Part shown: piece after piece, positions 1 to 8,892 of the stretch
Layout of the letters: each line of letters begins with the position of its first letter
Position numbering within the stretch: the first letter of the stretch is position 1
NCBI GenBank assembly: GCA_016869535.1
Contig: VGDX01000006.1
Span: forward strand, 81,142-145,141
DNA from: Alphaproteobacteria bacterium
Lineage (GTDB): Bacteria > Pseudomonadota > Alphaproteobacteria > Rhizobiales > Methyloligellaceae
Direction of reading: 5' to 3'
DNA length: 64,000 bases
Position numbers and translations under genes: made by a program
Notes under the pieces: model-generated
Told to the model about the DNA's origin: nothing
The model's input: only the letters and a program-made list of their open reading frames with translations
Database searches by the model: none

Positions 1-1
1 G

Positions 2-217
2 GACACGATGCGAGAGTACAACTCGCAGGCGGTCGCCTGGCAGACGGCGATCAACCCTGTCGTGGCGCTCGAGCTTCTTGCCGCAGGGACGTGGTCGGGC
101 ACCGGGATCCTCGGACCTGAGGCCTTCGACGCCAAACCGTTCCTCGAGCTCCTCGCGGCTCCCGCCCCCGACGGCTACGGTTCGCCGTGGGGCATCGAGG
201 AGAAGGGGGGTGGCTGA
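2..217 (+). CDS. Saccharopine dehydrogenase-like protein, C-terminal end (partial)
   Basis: Only the last 71 codons are in the window and the frame is open to the left edge. The residues DTMREYNSQ, INPVVALELL and GTWSGTG, followed by a proline/phenylalanine segment and YGSPW, resemble the C-terminal cap of saccharopine dehydrogenase-family oxidoreductases. That NAD(P)-binding family includes saccharopine, carboxynorspermidine and homospermidine enzymes. The exact substrate cannot be read from this fragment. It ends about 35 bp before the convergent TetR gene. A polyamine role would suit the cluster that follows, but this is inference only. Confidence 0.6.
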   Translation, partial: DTMREYNSQAVAWQTAINPVVALELLAAGTWSGTGILGPEAFDAKPFLELLAAPAPDGYGSPWGIEEKGGG

Positions 218-252
218 AACTAATCGTCGGGCGAGGTCCGGCGGTCTAGCGG

Positions 253-915
253 CTAGGCGTTTCGTCTTGCGACGCCTTCGATAAAAGCATTGACCGACAT
301 ATCAAAAGCCGCATTGCGATCTAACCCTTTGAATGCAGGAATGAGTGCCAAGGTCACGGGGCAGGCTAGGGGATCGAGAGTCCTCAGCTCGGCCTCGTCA
401 TCGGGGCTGATTGGCCGCAACAGACCCTCAGCCTCCGCCAACGAATAGCCGAGAATAAAGGCGTAGAATGCAAGTCCAAGTCCGGCGACCTCGGCATCAG
501 TAAGACCGGCGCTCTGCAATGCACGATAGACGACTTCGCTGGAGGCATGATCGGCAGGCCCCGTCGTGTGGTAGCGGAAGTGCAGATGGAAGAGGCGTGG
601 ATGACGGTGGGCAAGATTTCGGTACGCTTCGGCAACCTTGCGTAGGTCGGCCTGCCAATCGGTGCTCGTCAGCGGCAGTTCGACGGTAGCCAAGGCGCGA
701 TCCGCAATGCGCCGCAAGAGTTCGTCCTTCGAACCAAAGTGATGCAGAACCGTCATGGGGTCGACGCCGATCCGCTGGGCTAGCTTACGGATTGAAAAGC
801 CGATTTCACCGTCGCGCGACAACATTTCGAACGCCTCATCCAGGATCGTATTCTTATCCAGACCCCGCCGGCCGCGCGGCCGGGAGGCGTGTTTGGGCGC
901 TGATTGCCTTGACAT
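253..915 (-). CDS. TetR/AcrR-family transcriptional regulator
   Basis: This 220-aa protein has an N-terminal TetR helix-turn-helix at about residues 20-65 (ILDEAFEMLSRDG, then the FSIRKLAQRIGVDPMTVLHHF recognition region). An all-helical ligand-binding domain resembling the TetR C-terminal type follows. It is divergent from the polyamine/GABA cluster that starts at 1201, so it is the obvious candidate repressor of that cluster and probably of itself. The effector is unknown; a polyamine or GABA-type compound is an inference from context. An 11-bp palindrome lies 24 bp upstream of its start codon. Confidence 0.88.
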   Translation of the reverse strand: MSRQSAPKHASRPRGRRGLDKNTILDEAFEMLSRDGEIGFSIRKLAQRIGVDPMTVLHHFGSKDELLRRIADRALATVELPLTSTDWQADLRKVAEAYRNLAHRHPRLFHLHFRYHTTGPADHASSEVVYRALQSAGLTDAEVAGLGLAFYAFILGYSLAEAEGLLRPISPDDEAELRTLDPLACPVTLALIPAFKGLDRNAAFDMSVNAFIEGVARRNA

Positions 916-938
916 TTCTTCACCGTAGCCAATAAAGT

Positions 939-949
939 CTACAGTGTAG
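939..949. promoter_or_regulatory. Palindrome, candidate TetR operator
   Basis: CTACAGTGTAG is a perfect odd-centred palindrome with 5-bp arms. It lies between the divergent TetR gene (start at 915) and the polyamine operon (start at 1201). Its position fits an autoregulatory operator. The rest of the 285-bp gap shows no other convincing signal apart from a GGAGG ribosome-binding site seven bases before the GTG at 1201. Confidence 0.4.
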
Positions 950-1200
950 CCATACTCGCTGTCTGGCCCCTGTCAAGGTTCCTCGCGGGTAGGCGTGGAG
1001 GTGGTGTTTGGCTGGCGCAAGACCGACCGCCAATCTGCTGTGTCAAGCGGACTTTGCGTCTCGAGCAGCGATCGTCTCAACGGGGCTGAACCCGAAGTTG
1101 TGGCTGCTCTTGCTCTGCGCCCGTATCGGCTATTCGCCTCCCCCCAACTTCCAGAGCTAATCGGCCGTGCCTCGGATCACGCGCTACTGGAGGTCTATAA

Positions 1201-2583
1201 GTGACGCATCAATACCAAACCACGCAATTGAGAGAGCTTGACGCTCTTCATCATCTGCACCCGTTCACCGATCACAAATCACTCCGGTCGGACGGCGCGC
1301 GAATAATCGTTCGCGGCGACGGACCTTATATCTGGGACAGCGAAGGCACGCGCATTCTCGACGGCATGGCGGGACTGTGGACCTGTAACGTTGGCTATGG
1401 GCGCAAGGAGCTCGCGCAGGCGGCTTACGATCAGATGGTGGAGCTTCCCTTCTACAATACGTTCTTCAAGACGACACATCCGCCTGTCGTGGCGCTGTCG
1501 CGCAAACTCGCCGAGATCACCCCAAATAACCTCAACCAGGTTTTCTTTGGCTCGTCGGGTTCGGAGGCCAACGACACTGCTATCCGCCTGATCCGTCATT
1601 ATTGGGCACTCAAGGGGGAACCCCAGAGGCGAATCATCATCTCGCGCAAAAGCGCTTATCACGGGTCGACCATTGCCGCCGGTTCAATGGGTGGCATGTC
1701 GCATGTGCATGCGCATAGCTATCCCGTCTACGAGGGATTCCGTCACATCATGGATCCCTATTGGTATGGCGAGTCCGAGGACGGTGAATCACCGGAGGCC
1801 TTCGGCCTTCGCGCCGCGGGCGCGCTTGAGGATGAGATTCTGGCAATCGGACCTGAAAACGTTGCCGCTTTTGCGGGCGAACCCGTGCAAGGCGCCGGCG
1901 GCGTCAAGATTCCGCCCGCAAGCTACTGGCCAGAGGTGCAACGCATCGTCAACAAATACGGTATCCTCCTCCTTGCAGACGAGGTGATTACCGGCTTCGG
2001 CCGCCTCGGCACGTGGTTCGCATCGCAGCACTACGGCATCCGTCCCGACCTAATTACTTTCGCCAAGGCGGTGACGTCGGGTTATATCCCGCTCTCCGGC
2101 GTCATCGTCGATGACAAGATCGTCGGCGCATTGATGGCGCATGACGACGACTTCAATCACGGCTACACCTTCTCGGGCCACCCCGTGGCCTGCGCCGTTG
2201 CGCTGAAGAATATCGAAATCATCGAGCGGGAAAAGCTCGTCCCGCGCGTCAAGGAATTTGGCGCTACCGCCCTCGCCAAGCTCCTCGCCAAGTTCGAGGA
2301 CCACCCACTCGTAGGCGAGGTCCGCTCGGTCGGGATGCTCGGAGCGATAGAGCTCGTCGCCGACAAGCGCACGCGCCGGCGCTTCGACGATCTCGGCCGT
2401 GTCGGACTGATTTGCCGCGATCATTTCTTCCGTGAAGGTTTCATCATGCGTGCGGTTTTCGACACCATGGTCATGTCGCCACCGCTAATCTGGACCGAGA
2501 CCCAGTTCAAGGAAGCGGAAGTGGTAATGCGCCGCGCGCTCGACCTCACGCTCAAAGACGTCGCTGGAGAGCTTGCCGCATGA
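1201..2583 (+). CDS. Class III aminotransferase, putrescine/polyamine-pyruvate type (SpuC-like)
   Basis: This is a 460-aa PLP-dependent omega-aminotransferase. The PLP-binding lysine is K289 in TFAKAVTSGY, the pyridine-nitrogen aspartate is D260 in ADEVITGFGR, and SSGSEAND (from residue 118) is the phosphate-binding turn. The GTG start is chosen because GGAGG lies seven bases upstream and homologues begin near here. It would move the terminal amino group of putrescine or a related omega-amine to pyruvate, giving an aldehyde for the dehydrogenases downstream. It is first in the operon and overlaps puuD by four bases (ATGA). The substrate assignment comes from similarity to SpuC and from the neighbours; related enzymes accept beta-alanine or taurine. 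Confidence 0.85.
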   Translation: MTHQYQTTQLRELDALHHLHPFTDHKSLRSDGARIIVRGDGPYIWDSEGTRILDGMAGLWTCNVGYGRKELAQAAYDQMVELPFYNTFFKTTHPPVVALSRKLAEITPNNLNQVFFGSSGSEANDTAIRLIRHYWALKGEPQRRIIISRKSAYHGSTIAAGSMGGMSHVHAHSYPVYEGFRHIMDPYWYGESEDGESPEAFGLRAAGALEDEILAIGPENVAAFAGEPVQGAGGVKIPPASYWPEVQRIVNKYGILLLADEVITGFGRLGTWFASQHYGIRPDLITFAKAVTSGYIPLSGVIVDDKIVGALMAHDDDFNHGYTFSGHPVACAVALKNIEIIEREKLVPRVKEFGATALAKLLAKFEDHPLVGEVRSVGMLGAIELVADKRTRRRFDDLGRVGLICRDHFFREGFIMRAVFDTMVMSPPLIWTETQFKEAEVVMRRALDLTLKDVAGELAA

Positions 2584-3317
2584 CCCGTCCGATCGTCGTC
2601 ATACCGGCCTGCACCAAGATGATCGATAGCCACGCGTTCGACGCGGTCGGCCGTAAATATTCAGCGGCGGTCGCGGAGGTCGCGGACTGTCAGCCTTTGA
2701 TTGTGCCGGTCGGTTCCGGCATGACGGATATTGGCGCCATACTCGAAGTGGCTGATGCCGTTCTCCTGTCGGGCAGCGTCTCCAACGTCGCTCCGGAGTA
2801 TTACGGCGAGGAAGTGCTCATCAAACCCGACGCTCTCGATCCTCTGCGTGACGCGGTGACCCTTCCGCTTGTCCGGGCGGTTATCGAGCACAAGACGCCG
2901 CTTTTCGCCATCTGCCGCGGATTCCAGGAGCTGAACGTCGCGCTTGGCGGGAGCCTGTATCAGGCCGTCCATGAGGTGGACGGTCATACCGACCACCGCG
3001 CGCGGACTGACGTTCCCCTCGAGGAGTCTTACTGTCCCACCCACCCCGTGACCTTGCGCGGTAAGTTGCGCGACTGGATCGGCAGCGACCAGATCATGGT
3101 CAACTCACTGCACTGGCAGGGTATTGCGCGCCTCGCCAGGGGGCTGAAGGCAGAAGCCTTCGCTGCTGACGGACTGGTGGAGGCTGTGCGTGGAGTAGAC
3201 GACGGCACCTTTTGCTTGGGCGTGCAGTGGCACCCGGAGTGGGAAGCCAGGGTGAACCCTGTCTCCACATCGCTATTCCGCCGCTTCGGCTCAGCAGCCA
3301 GAGGCATTACACCATGA
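2580..3317 (+). CDS. puuD: Gamma-glutamyl-GABA hydrolase (PuuD/SpuA)
   Basis: This 245-aa class I glutamine amidotransferase-like hydrolase releases GABA and glutamate from gamma-glutamyl-GABA, the last glutamylated step of the Puu pathway. The nucleophile is C112 in FAICRGFQE; the other triad residues are H218 and E220 in VQWHPEW. LLSGS near residue 62 forms part of the oxyanion region. It starts inside the stop of the upstream aminotransferase and its own stop overlaps the puuA start (ATGA at both ends), so translation is probably coupled. Cytoplasmic. Confidence 0.9.
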   Translation: MTRPIVVIPACTKMIDSHAFDAVGRKYSAAVAEVADCQPLIVPVGSGMTDIGAILEVADAVLLSGSVSNVAPEYYGEEVLIKPDALDPLRDAVTLPLVRAVIEHKTPLFAICRGFQELNVALGGSLYQAVHEVDGHTDHRARTDVPLEESYCPTHPVTLRGKLRDWIGSDQIMVNSLHWQGIARLARGLKAEAFAADGLVEAVRGVDDGTFCLGVQWHPEWEARVNPVSTSLFRRFGSAARGITP

Positions 3318-4663
3318 CGGATACGCGAGTCACCAGGGACGAAGCGGAAGCCTTTCTCGCTGCAAATCCGTCAGTGCGATGGATCGACGTCTTTGTCTTC
3401 GACATGAACGGCATTCCACGCGGCAAGCGTATACGCAGCTCCGATTTGCTGGGCGTCGTCAATAAGGGCCTGATGATGCCAAGCTCGATCTTCATCATGG
3501 ACCCACTCGGCAATTGCGTGGCGGAAACGGGCCGGCTGTGGGAAACCGGCGATCACGACCACCAATGCCACTTGCTAAGCGGGACGCTGGTTCCGATTCC
3601 TGTTGGCGATGGGCGGCAGGCGCAAGCGGTGATGGTCATCGATGGCAAGGATGAACTCGATCCACGCACCGTGCTTGCTAACCAGGTCGAACGCTTTGCA
3701 CGCGCCGGCCGGACGGCCGTCGCCGCCGTTGAACTTGAATTCTACGTTACCAAAGCAGGAACGAACGGTGCCTTCGCGCTGCATCACCCAGAGGGTGTGT
3801 CCGGGGATCCGAAGCGCCCGCATACCTTTGGCTTCGAGGAGATGGAGACGCTTTCTCCGTTAATCGACGACGTCTATCGGATTTGCGAGGCACAGGGCCT
3901 GCCAGTGGACGCCATCGTGAAGGAGTCCGGCCCGGGACAGTTCGAGATTAATCTGAAGCATCGCAGCGACGTCATTGCGGCTGCTTTGGACGGTTTGCTG
4001 CTAAAGCGCGCCGTCAAGGCAGCCGCGCGGGCCCACCAGTTGCAAGCCACCTTTATGGCCAAGCCGCACCACGATTGGGCCGGTTCGGGCATGCATATCC
4101 ATCTGAGCCTTCTCGATAAATCGGGTCAATCTCTCTTTGCCGGTGACCCGATATCACCGCTCTTTCGTCACGCGCTCGGTGGAATGCGCGAAACCATGGC
4201 GGATTTCATGGCCATTTGGGCCCAATCTGCGAACGCCTACCGGCGCTTCGTGCCGCAGGCTTATGTGTCCATGGCGGCGCTTTGGGGTTTCAACAATCGC
4301 ACCGTCGCCTTGCGTATTCCGCGCGGCAACGGCGCTGCGACTCGTGTCGAGCATCGCATCGCAGGCGCCGACGCCAATCCCTGCCTTGTGATCGCCTCAA
4401 TCCTTGCCGGGATCAGCCATGGTATCGCTAACGAGATCGATCCGGGGCCCGCTGTGGACGGCAACTCTGAGATGATCGATGCGCCGCCTTTGCCGACCGC
4501 CTGGGTGAATTCACTTGATCTTTTCCGGCGCTCGGATGTGGTCCGCGAATCTTTCGGTCCGCTTTTCCAAGACGTATTCTTCCGGCTTAAGAATGCCGAG
4601 CGCAGCAAGTTTGAGCGTATTGTAACCCCGCTCGATCATCTCTGGTATTCGCGAGTTGCGTGA
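3314..4663 (+). CDS. puuA: Gamma-glutamylputrescine synthetase (PuuA), glutamine synthetase family
   Basis: This 449-aa protein ligates glutamate to putrescine with ATP. The N-terminal beta-grasp segment (WIDVFVFDMNG, then PRGKRI) and the catalytic GS domain are both complete. The catalytic motifs include AVELEFYV, a glutamate-rich metal site in SGPGQFEINLKH, and GSGMHIHLSL. The RIPRGNGAATRVEHR segment is typical of the polyamine glutamylating branch rather than GlnA. The start at 3314 is chosen over an upstream in-frame codon because it overlaps the puuD stop and begins the conserved sequence. Confidence 0.9.
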   Translation: MTDTRVTRDEAEAFLAANPSVRWIDVFVFDMNGIPRGKRIRSSDLLGVVNKGLMMPSSIFIMDPLGNCVAETGRLWETGDHDHQCHLLSGTLVPIPVGDGRQAQAVMVIDGKDELDPRTVLANQVERFARAGRTAVAAVELEFYVTKAGTNGAFALHHPEGVSGDPKRPHTFGFEEMETLSPLIDDVYRICEAQGLPVDAIVKESGPGQFEINLKHRSDVIAAALDGLLLKRAVKAAARAHQLQATFMAKPHHDWAGSGMHIHLSLLDKSGQSLFAGDPISPLFRHALGGMRETMADFMAIWAQSANAYRRFVPQAYVSMAALWGFNNRTVALRIPRGNGAATRVEHRIAGADANPCLVIASILAGISHGIANEIDPGPAVDGNSEMIDAPPLPTAWVNSLDLFRRSDVVRESFGPLFQDVFFRLKNAERSKFERIVTPLDHLWYSRVA

Positions 4664-4672
4664 GGTTCGGTC

Positions 4673-6163
4673 ATGACATCGCTCGCCCATTTCGAGAACA
4701 TCGCCGCAGCGCTCGATCTCCCCAGTGAGCCGGTGATCGATGGCCGCCTCCTGCCGAGCCTCACCGGCCGCACCTTTGCCAATGTGACCCCGCGCAACGG
4801 CACGGTAATCAACCATGTCGAGGAGTGTGGCGCTGCCGATATTGATGCTGCCGTCTCCGCAGCGCGCCGAGCGTTCGAGGATGGTCGCTGGCGCAACCTC
4901 CACTACCGCGAGAAGAAGCGTATCCTGTTTGCGCTCGCCGACCTCATGGAGCGCGACGCCGAGACACTAGCCGTTCTTGAGAGCCTCGATGTCGGTAAAC
5001 CGATCAAGGAAGCGCTCAATGTCGACCTGCCGCAAGCAGTGCGCACGCTTCGCTACTATGCGGAAGCGCTCGACAAGGTTTACGGCGAGGTGGGCCCTGA
5101 AACGAGCGACCGCTTCTCGTTCTCGGTGCACGAGCCACTCGGCGTCGTCGGCGCCATCGTGCCGTGGAATTTTCCTCTGCACATGGCGATGTGGAAGGTC
5201 GCGCCGGCACTGGCCATGGGCAATTCGGTGGTGCTCAAACCGGCCGAGCAATCGCCGATGACGGCGTTGAAGCTTGGACAATTGGCACTCGAAGCCGGTG
5301 TGCCTCCTGGCTTGCTGAATGTCGTGCCGGGGTTCGGGCACACGGCCGGCAAGGCGCTGGCCCTGCATATGGACGTCGACATGATCGCCTTCACCGGCTC
5401 CGGCGCGGTCGGCCGCCTGCTGATGCAATATTCGGGCGAGAGCAATCTCAAGCGCGTCAGTCTCGAGCTTGGCGGAAAATCGCCGCAGATCATTTTCGCC
5501 GATTGTCCCGACCTCAAGGAAGCGGCGCTGCATGCTGCCTGGGGCATCTTCTACAATCAGGGCGAAGTCTGCACGGCAGCATCACGCCTCCTCGTGCAGG
5601 AAGAGATCGCGGACGCGTTTATCGATGAGCTGATCAAAGTTGCAAGGGATATTGTACCTGGCGATCCGCTAGAGCCGGCGACTAATTTTGGCGCCATGGT
5701 CTCGGCCGAACAGATGCAGACGGCTTTGCGTTACATTGAGAGCGCGGCGAGCGATGGCGCGGCGCTGCGGCTCGGCGGCAAGCGGGTGCGCGAGGAAAGC
5801 GGTGGTTTCTATGTCGAGCCGACGGTATTCGACAATGTCGCGCCGAGTGCGGCTCTGGCGCGCGAAGAGGTGTTTGGTCCGGTGCTGGCCGTGATTACCT
5901 TCAAGGAGCCGGATGAAGCCATACGCCTCGCCAACGACACGGTCTATGGCCTCGCCGCGGGACTCTGGACACGCGACATTTCTCTGGCACACCGCGCTGC
6001 CCGCGAGATCAGGGCGGGCCTAGTCTGGGTCAATGGCTGGGATGCCTGCGACATCACCATGCCGTTCGGGGGATTCAAGCAATCCGGCTTTGGCCGCGAC
6101 CGCTCTCTTCACGCGCTACATAAATATGCCGACCTGAAATCGGTTTCGATCACGCTGCGCTGA
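4673..6163 (+). CDS. puuC: Aldehyde dehydrogenase, gamma-glutamyl-gamma-aminobutyraldehyde type (PuuC)
   Basis: This 496-aa NAD(P)-dependent aldehyde dehydrogenase has the nucleophile C300 in NQGEVCTAASR, the general base E265 in LELGGKSPQ and the oxyanion asparagine N166 in VPWNFP. The cofactor loop TGSGAVGR starts at residue 241. Length and ending are normal for PuuC. It lies nine bases after puuA and should oxidise the glutamylated aminobutyraldehyde to gamma-glutamyl-GABA, the PuuD substrate. Broad-specificity use on other amino-aldehydes is likely in this family. Confidence 0.87.
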   Translation: MTSLAHFENIAAALDLPSEPVIDGRLLPSLTGRTFANVTPRNGTVINHVEECGAADIDAAVSAARRAFEDGRWRNLHYREKKRILFALADLMERDAETLAVLESLDVGKPIKEALNVDLPQAVRTLRYYAEALDKVYGEVGPETSDRFSFSVHEPLGVVGAIVPWNFPLHMAMWKVAPALAMGNSVVLKPAEQSPMTALKLGQLALEAGVPPGLLNVVPGFGHTAGKALALHMDVDMIAFTGSGAVGRLLMQYSGESNLKRVSLELGGKSPQIIFADCPDLKEAALHAAWGIFYNQGEVCTAASRLLVQEEIADAFIDELIKVARDIVPGDPLEPATNFGAMVSAEQMQTALRYIESAASDGAALRLGGKRVREESGGFYVEPTVFDNVAPSAALAREEVFGPVLAVITFKEPDEAIRLANDTVYGLAAGLWTRDISLAHRAAREIRAGLVWVNGWDACDITMPFGGFKQSGFGRDRSLHALHKYADLKSVSITLR

Positions 6164-6175
6164 CGGAGATATCCT

Positions 6176-7627
6176 ATGAACATGATCGCCAAGAAATTTC
6201 CGAATGCAGCCCTGATCGACGGCGAGTGGGTCACATCGAACAAGACGTTTCCCGTCTACGATCCGGCGACCGGTGAAGAGATCGCATCCGTTCCCGATCT
6301 CGGCGCCAAAGACGCGTTGCGGGCCATCGATGCCGCCAATAGCGCCCTGCCGACATGGTCGACGAAAACCGCCAAAGAACGCGCTGCGATCCTGAAGCGC
6401 TGGTTCGACCTCGTCACCGCCGAGACCGAAAGCCTCGCGCAATTGATGACCACCGAGCAGGGCAAGCCGCTTGCCGAGTCGCGCGCCGAGGTTGCCTATG
6501 GCGCGTCGTTCATCGAGTGGTTCGCCGAGGAGGGCAAGCGCGCTTACGGCCGCACCATCCCGACCACGGTCGCCTCGAAGCGCTACATCACCATCAAGCA
6601 GCCAATCGGCGTCGTCGCGGCGATCACGCCGTGGAATTTCCCCATCGCCATGATCACGCGTAAAGTGGCGCCGGCGCTCGCCGCTGGCTGCACCATCGTG
6701 GTCAAGCCTGCGGCGGAGACTCCGCTCTGCGCGCTGGCAGTCGCCAAGCTCGGCAAGGACGCCGGGCTCCCGCCAGGCGTGCTTAATATCGTGACCACCA
6801 AAGATGCGCCGGCGGTTGGCAAGGTGTTTTGCGAAGACCCGCGTGTGCGCAAACTGTCGTTCACCGGCTCGACCGAGGTCGGCAAGATCCTCTACCGGCA
6901 ATGTGCCGACACGGTGAAGAAGCTCACCCTCGAGCTCGGCGGCAACGCGCCGCTCGTGGTGTTCGACGACGCCGATCTGGAGCAGGCGGTTGCCGGCGCC
7001 ATGGCCTCCAAATACCGCAACGCCGGCCAAACCTGCGTCTGCGCCAACCGCATTCTGGTTCAGTCGGGCATCTATGACGGCTTCGCGGCGGCGCTGGTCA
7101 AGGCCGTCAACAAGCTCACCGTTGGTCCTGGCCTGGAGCCCGGTACAGCAATTGGTCCCTTGATCAGCAGTGAGGCCATCGCCAAGGTCGAGGCGCTGGT
7201 CTCCGACGCCGTCAAGAAAGGCGCCAAGGTGTTGACCGGTGGCACCCTCGACAATGCCGGTCCGCTGTTCTACCGCCCGTCGGTCGTGGGCGACGTGACC
7301 GCCGACATGAGCATCGTGCAGGAGGAGATCTTCGGCCCCGTGGCGGCTCTGGTGCGCTTCGACACCGAGGCCGACGCCGTCAAGCTCGCCAACGACACGC
7401 CGTTCGGCCTTGCCGCCTATCTGTTCAGCCAAAACCTCGGCCGTGCCTGGCGCGTCGCCGAGAAGCTCGACGTCGGCATGGTCGGCGTCAACGAGGGCAT
7501 CTTCTCCAACGAGGTCGTGCCGTTCGGCGGCGTCAAGGAATCCGGGCTAGGCCGAGAGGGAGGGGCCGAAGGTTTGGAGGAGTATTTGGAGACTAAATAC
7601 ATCTGCCTTGGAGGCATCGATGCATGA
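6176..7627 (+). CDS. gabD: Succinate-semialdehyde dehydrogenase (GabD)
   Basis: This 483-aa aldehyde dehydrogenase oxidises succinate semialdehyde to succinate, the final step of GABA breakdown. C287 in NAGQTCVCANR is the nucleophile, with the second Cys two residues later that is characteristic of GabD enzymes. E253 in LELGGNAP is the base and N154 in TPWNFP the oxyanion residue. GGVKESGLGREGG near the end is also typical. GGAG lies upstream of the ATG. It works with GabT (11850), which supplies its substrate. Confidence 0.92.
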   Translation: MNMIAKKFPNAALIDGEWVTSNKTFPVYDPATGEEIASVPDLGAKDALRAIDAANSALPTWSTKTAKERAAILKRWFDLVTAETESLAQLMTTEQGKPLAESRAEVAYGASFIEWFAEEGKRAYGRTIPTTVASKRYITIKQPIGVVAAITPWNFPIAMITRKVAPALAAGCTIVVKPAAETPLCALAVAKLGKDAGLPPGVLNIVTTKDAPAVGKVFCEDPRVRKLSFTGSTEVGKILYRQCADTVKKLTLELGGNAPLVVFDDADLEQAVAGAMASKYRNAGQTCVCANRILVQSGIYDGFAAALVKAVNKLTVGPGLEPGTAIGPLISSEAIAKVEALVSDAVKKGAKVLTGGTLDNAGPLFYRPSVVGDVTADMSIVQEEIFGPVAALVRFDTEADAVKLANDTPFGLAAYLFSQNLGRAWRVAEKLDVGMVGVNEGIFSNEVVPFGGVKESGLGREGGAEGLEEYLETKYICLGGIDA

Positions 7628-7664
7628 TTGGCCACACCTCGGCGCCACATGGCTATTGATTGGG

Positions 7665-7684
7665 CTGGCGGTGACTTCCGCCAG
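7665..7684 (+). promoter_or_regulatory. Stem-loop between gabD and the transporter genes
   Basis: CTGGCGG-TGACTT-CCGCCAG is a perfect 7-bp inverted repeat with a six-base loop in the 141-bp gap before the binding-protein gene. No T-run follows, so it is not a classic terminator. It may be an mRNA-processing or stabilising hairpin, or a protein site setting the ratio of enzyme to binding protein. Confidence 0.4.
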
Positions 7685-7768
7685 ACGCCATACTCGAACG
7701 TGTTTCTTTGCAACGACCAAGTGAGGACTAAGCCAGCCGCAGTCGGCAAGCACAGGGGAGAGTAGGTT

Positions 7769-8866
7769 ATGATTAGAGTGCCCGCTAGATATTTCAAGTC
7801 AAGCGCTTCTCGCCGCTCAATTCTGAAAGGTCTCGGCGCTGCCGCGATCGGTATCAGCCTGGCGCCAACGAAATACTCCGCCTGGGCTGCCGAGGAGCCA
7901 AAGCTCAACTTCTACAACTGGGACACTTATATCGGCGAGGAGACACTCCCCAGCTTCACCGAGGCGACCGGCATCGACGTCAATATGAGCCTGTTCGCCA
8001 CCAATGACGAGCTCTTTGCCAAGTTGCGGGCCGGCAATCCCGGCTACGACGTCATCTGCCCGGGCAGCGAGTTCGTCGAGCGGATGATCCAGGCAAACCT
8101 GCTCGAGCCGCTCGATCATTCCAAGATTCCCAACATCAAAAACATCTCGCCGCAGTTCATGACCGACGCGCCGTTCGACCCGGGCCGCAAATACAGCCTG
8201 CCATACACCTGGCTCGTCATCGGCATCGGCTACCGCAAGTCGAAGGTCGATGGGGTTCCGGACAGCTGGAAGTGGATGTTCGATTCCGACAAGTACAAGG
8301 GGAAGATCACCGTCGTGGCCGACGCGAGCGAACTGTTCCGCATCTGCTTCAAATATCTCGGTGGATCGATCAATGACGCGTCGACCGAGCTGCTCCAGAA
8401 AGCCGAGGCGATGCTCACCAAGCAGAAGCCGTACATAAAGGCGTTCCACGAGGACAACGGCCAGGATTTGCTGTTGTCGGGCGAAGTCGATCTCGCCATG
8501 GAATATAACGGCGACATCGCGCAGATCATGACCGAGGACGACGACGTCGACTTCGTCGTGCCGAAGGAAGGTTCCATGCTGCAGCAAGATACGCTGGCCA
8601 TTCCCAAGGGCGCGCCACACCCAGAGAACGCGCTCAAGTTCATCAACTTTATCTTCGAGCCTGAGGTCGGGGCCGAGATCACCAAGACGATCCTCTTTCC
8701 GTCGCCGAATGCGGCGGCCGTCGCGCTGATGCCGGAGGACTATCGGAACAACCCGGTGATTTTCCCCCCGGCCGATATCATGGCGAAGTGTGAATACCCC
8801 AACTATTTGGGCCCCGAGTTCTCGCGCCTCCTCGAGGAAGCGATGACCCGGCTGCGCGCATCGTAA
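7769..8866 (+). CDS. potF: Spermidine/putrescine ABC transporter periplasmic binding protein
   Basis: This 365-aa PotD/PotF-family protein has a twin-arginine-type signal (SRRSILKGL, then a hydrophobic stretch ending near SAWAAEE), so it is probably exported folded by Tat. The mature part starts with KLNFYNWDTYIGEETL, a hallmark of polyamine-binding proteins. Acidic and aromatic positions such as the segment around EYNGDIAQ are typical of the binding cleft. GGGGAGAG precedes the ATG. Genes for two permeases and an ATPase follow directly. The choice between putrescine and spermidine is unresolved; the catabolic neighbours favour putrescine. Confidence 0.9.
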   Translation: MIRVPARYFKSSASRRSILKGLGAAAIGISLAPTKYSAWAAEEPKLNFYNWDTYIGEETLPSFTEATGIDVNMSLFATNDELFAKLRAGNPGYDVICPGSEFVERMIQANLLEPLDHSKIPNIKNISPQFMTDAPFDPGRKYSLPYTWLVIGIGYRKSKVDGVPDSWKWMFDSDKYKGKITVVADASELFRICFKYLGGSINDASTELLQKAEAMLTKQKPYIKAFHEDNGQDLLLSGEVDLAMEYNGDIAQIMTEDDDVDFVVPKEGSMLQQDTLAIPKGAPHPENALKFINFIFEPEVGAEITKTILFPSPNAAAVALMPEDYRNNPVIFPPADIMAKCEYPNYLGPEFSRLLEEAMTRLRAS

Positions 8867-8892
8867 CGGGATAGCGAACAGAAGAGCCCACG

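Noticed and set aside
995..1204. Short plus-strand reading frame just before the aminotransferase gene
   Set aside because: Its composition is not protein-like, no ribosome-binding site precedes it, and it covers the promoter region of the operon.
6116..7432. Long minus-strand frame opposite gabD
   Set aside because: It is antisense to a clear, complete enzyme gene; the apparent protein is rich in Arg, Gly, Asp and His, as expected for the mirror of high-GC coding DNA.
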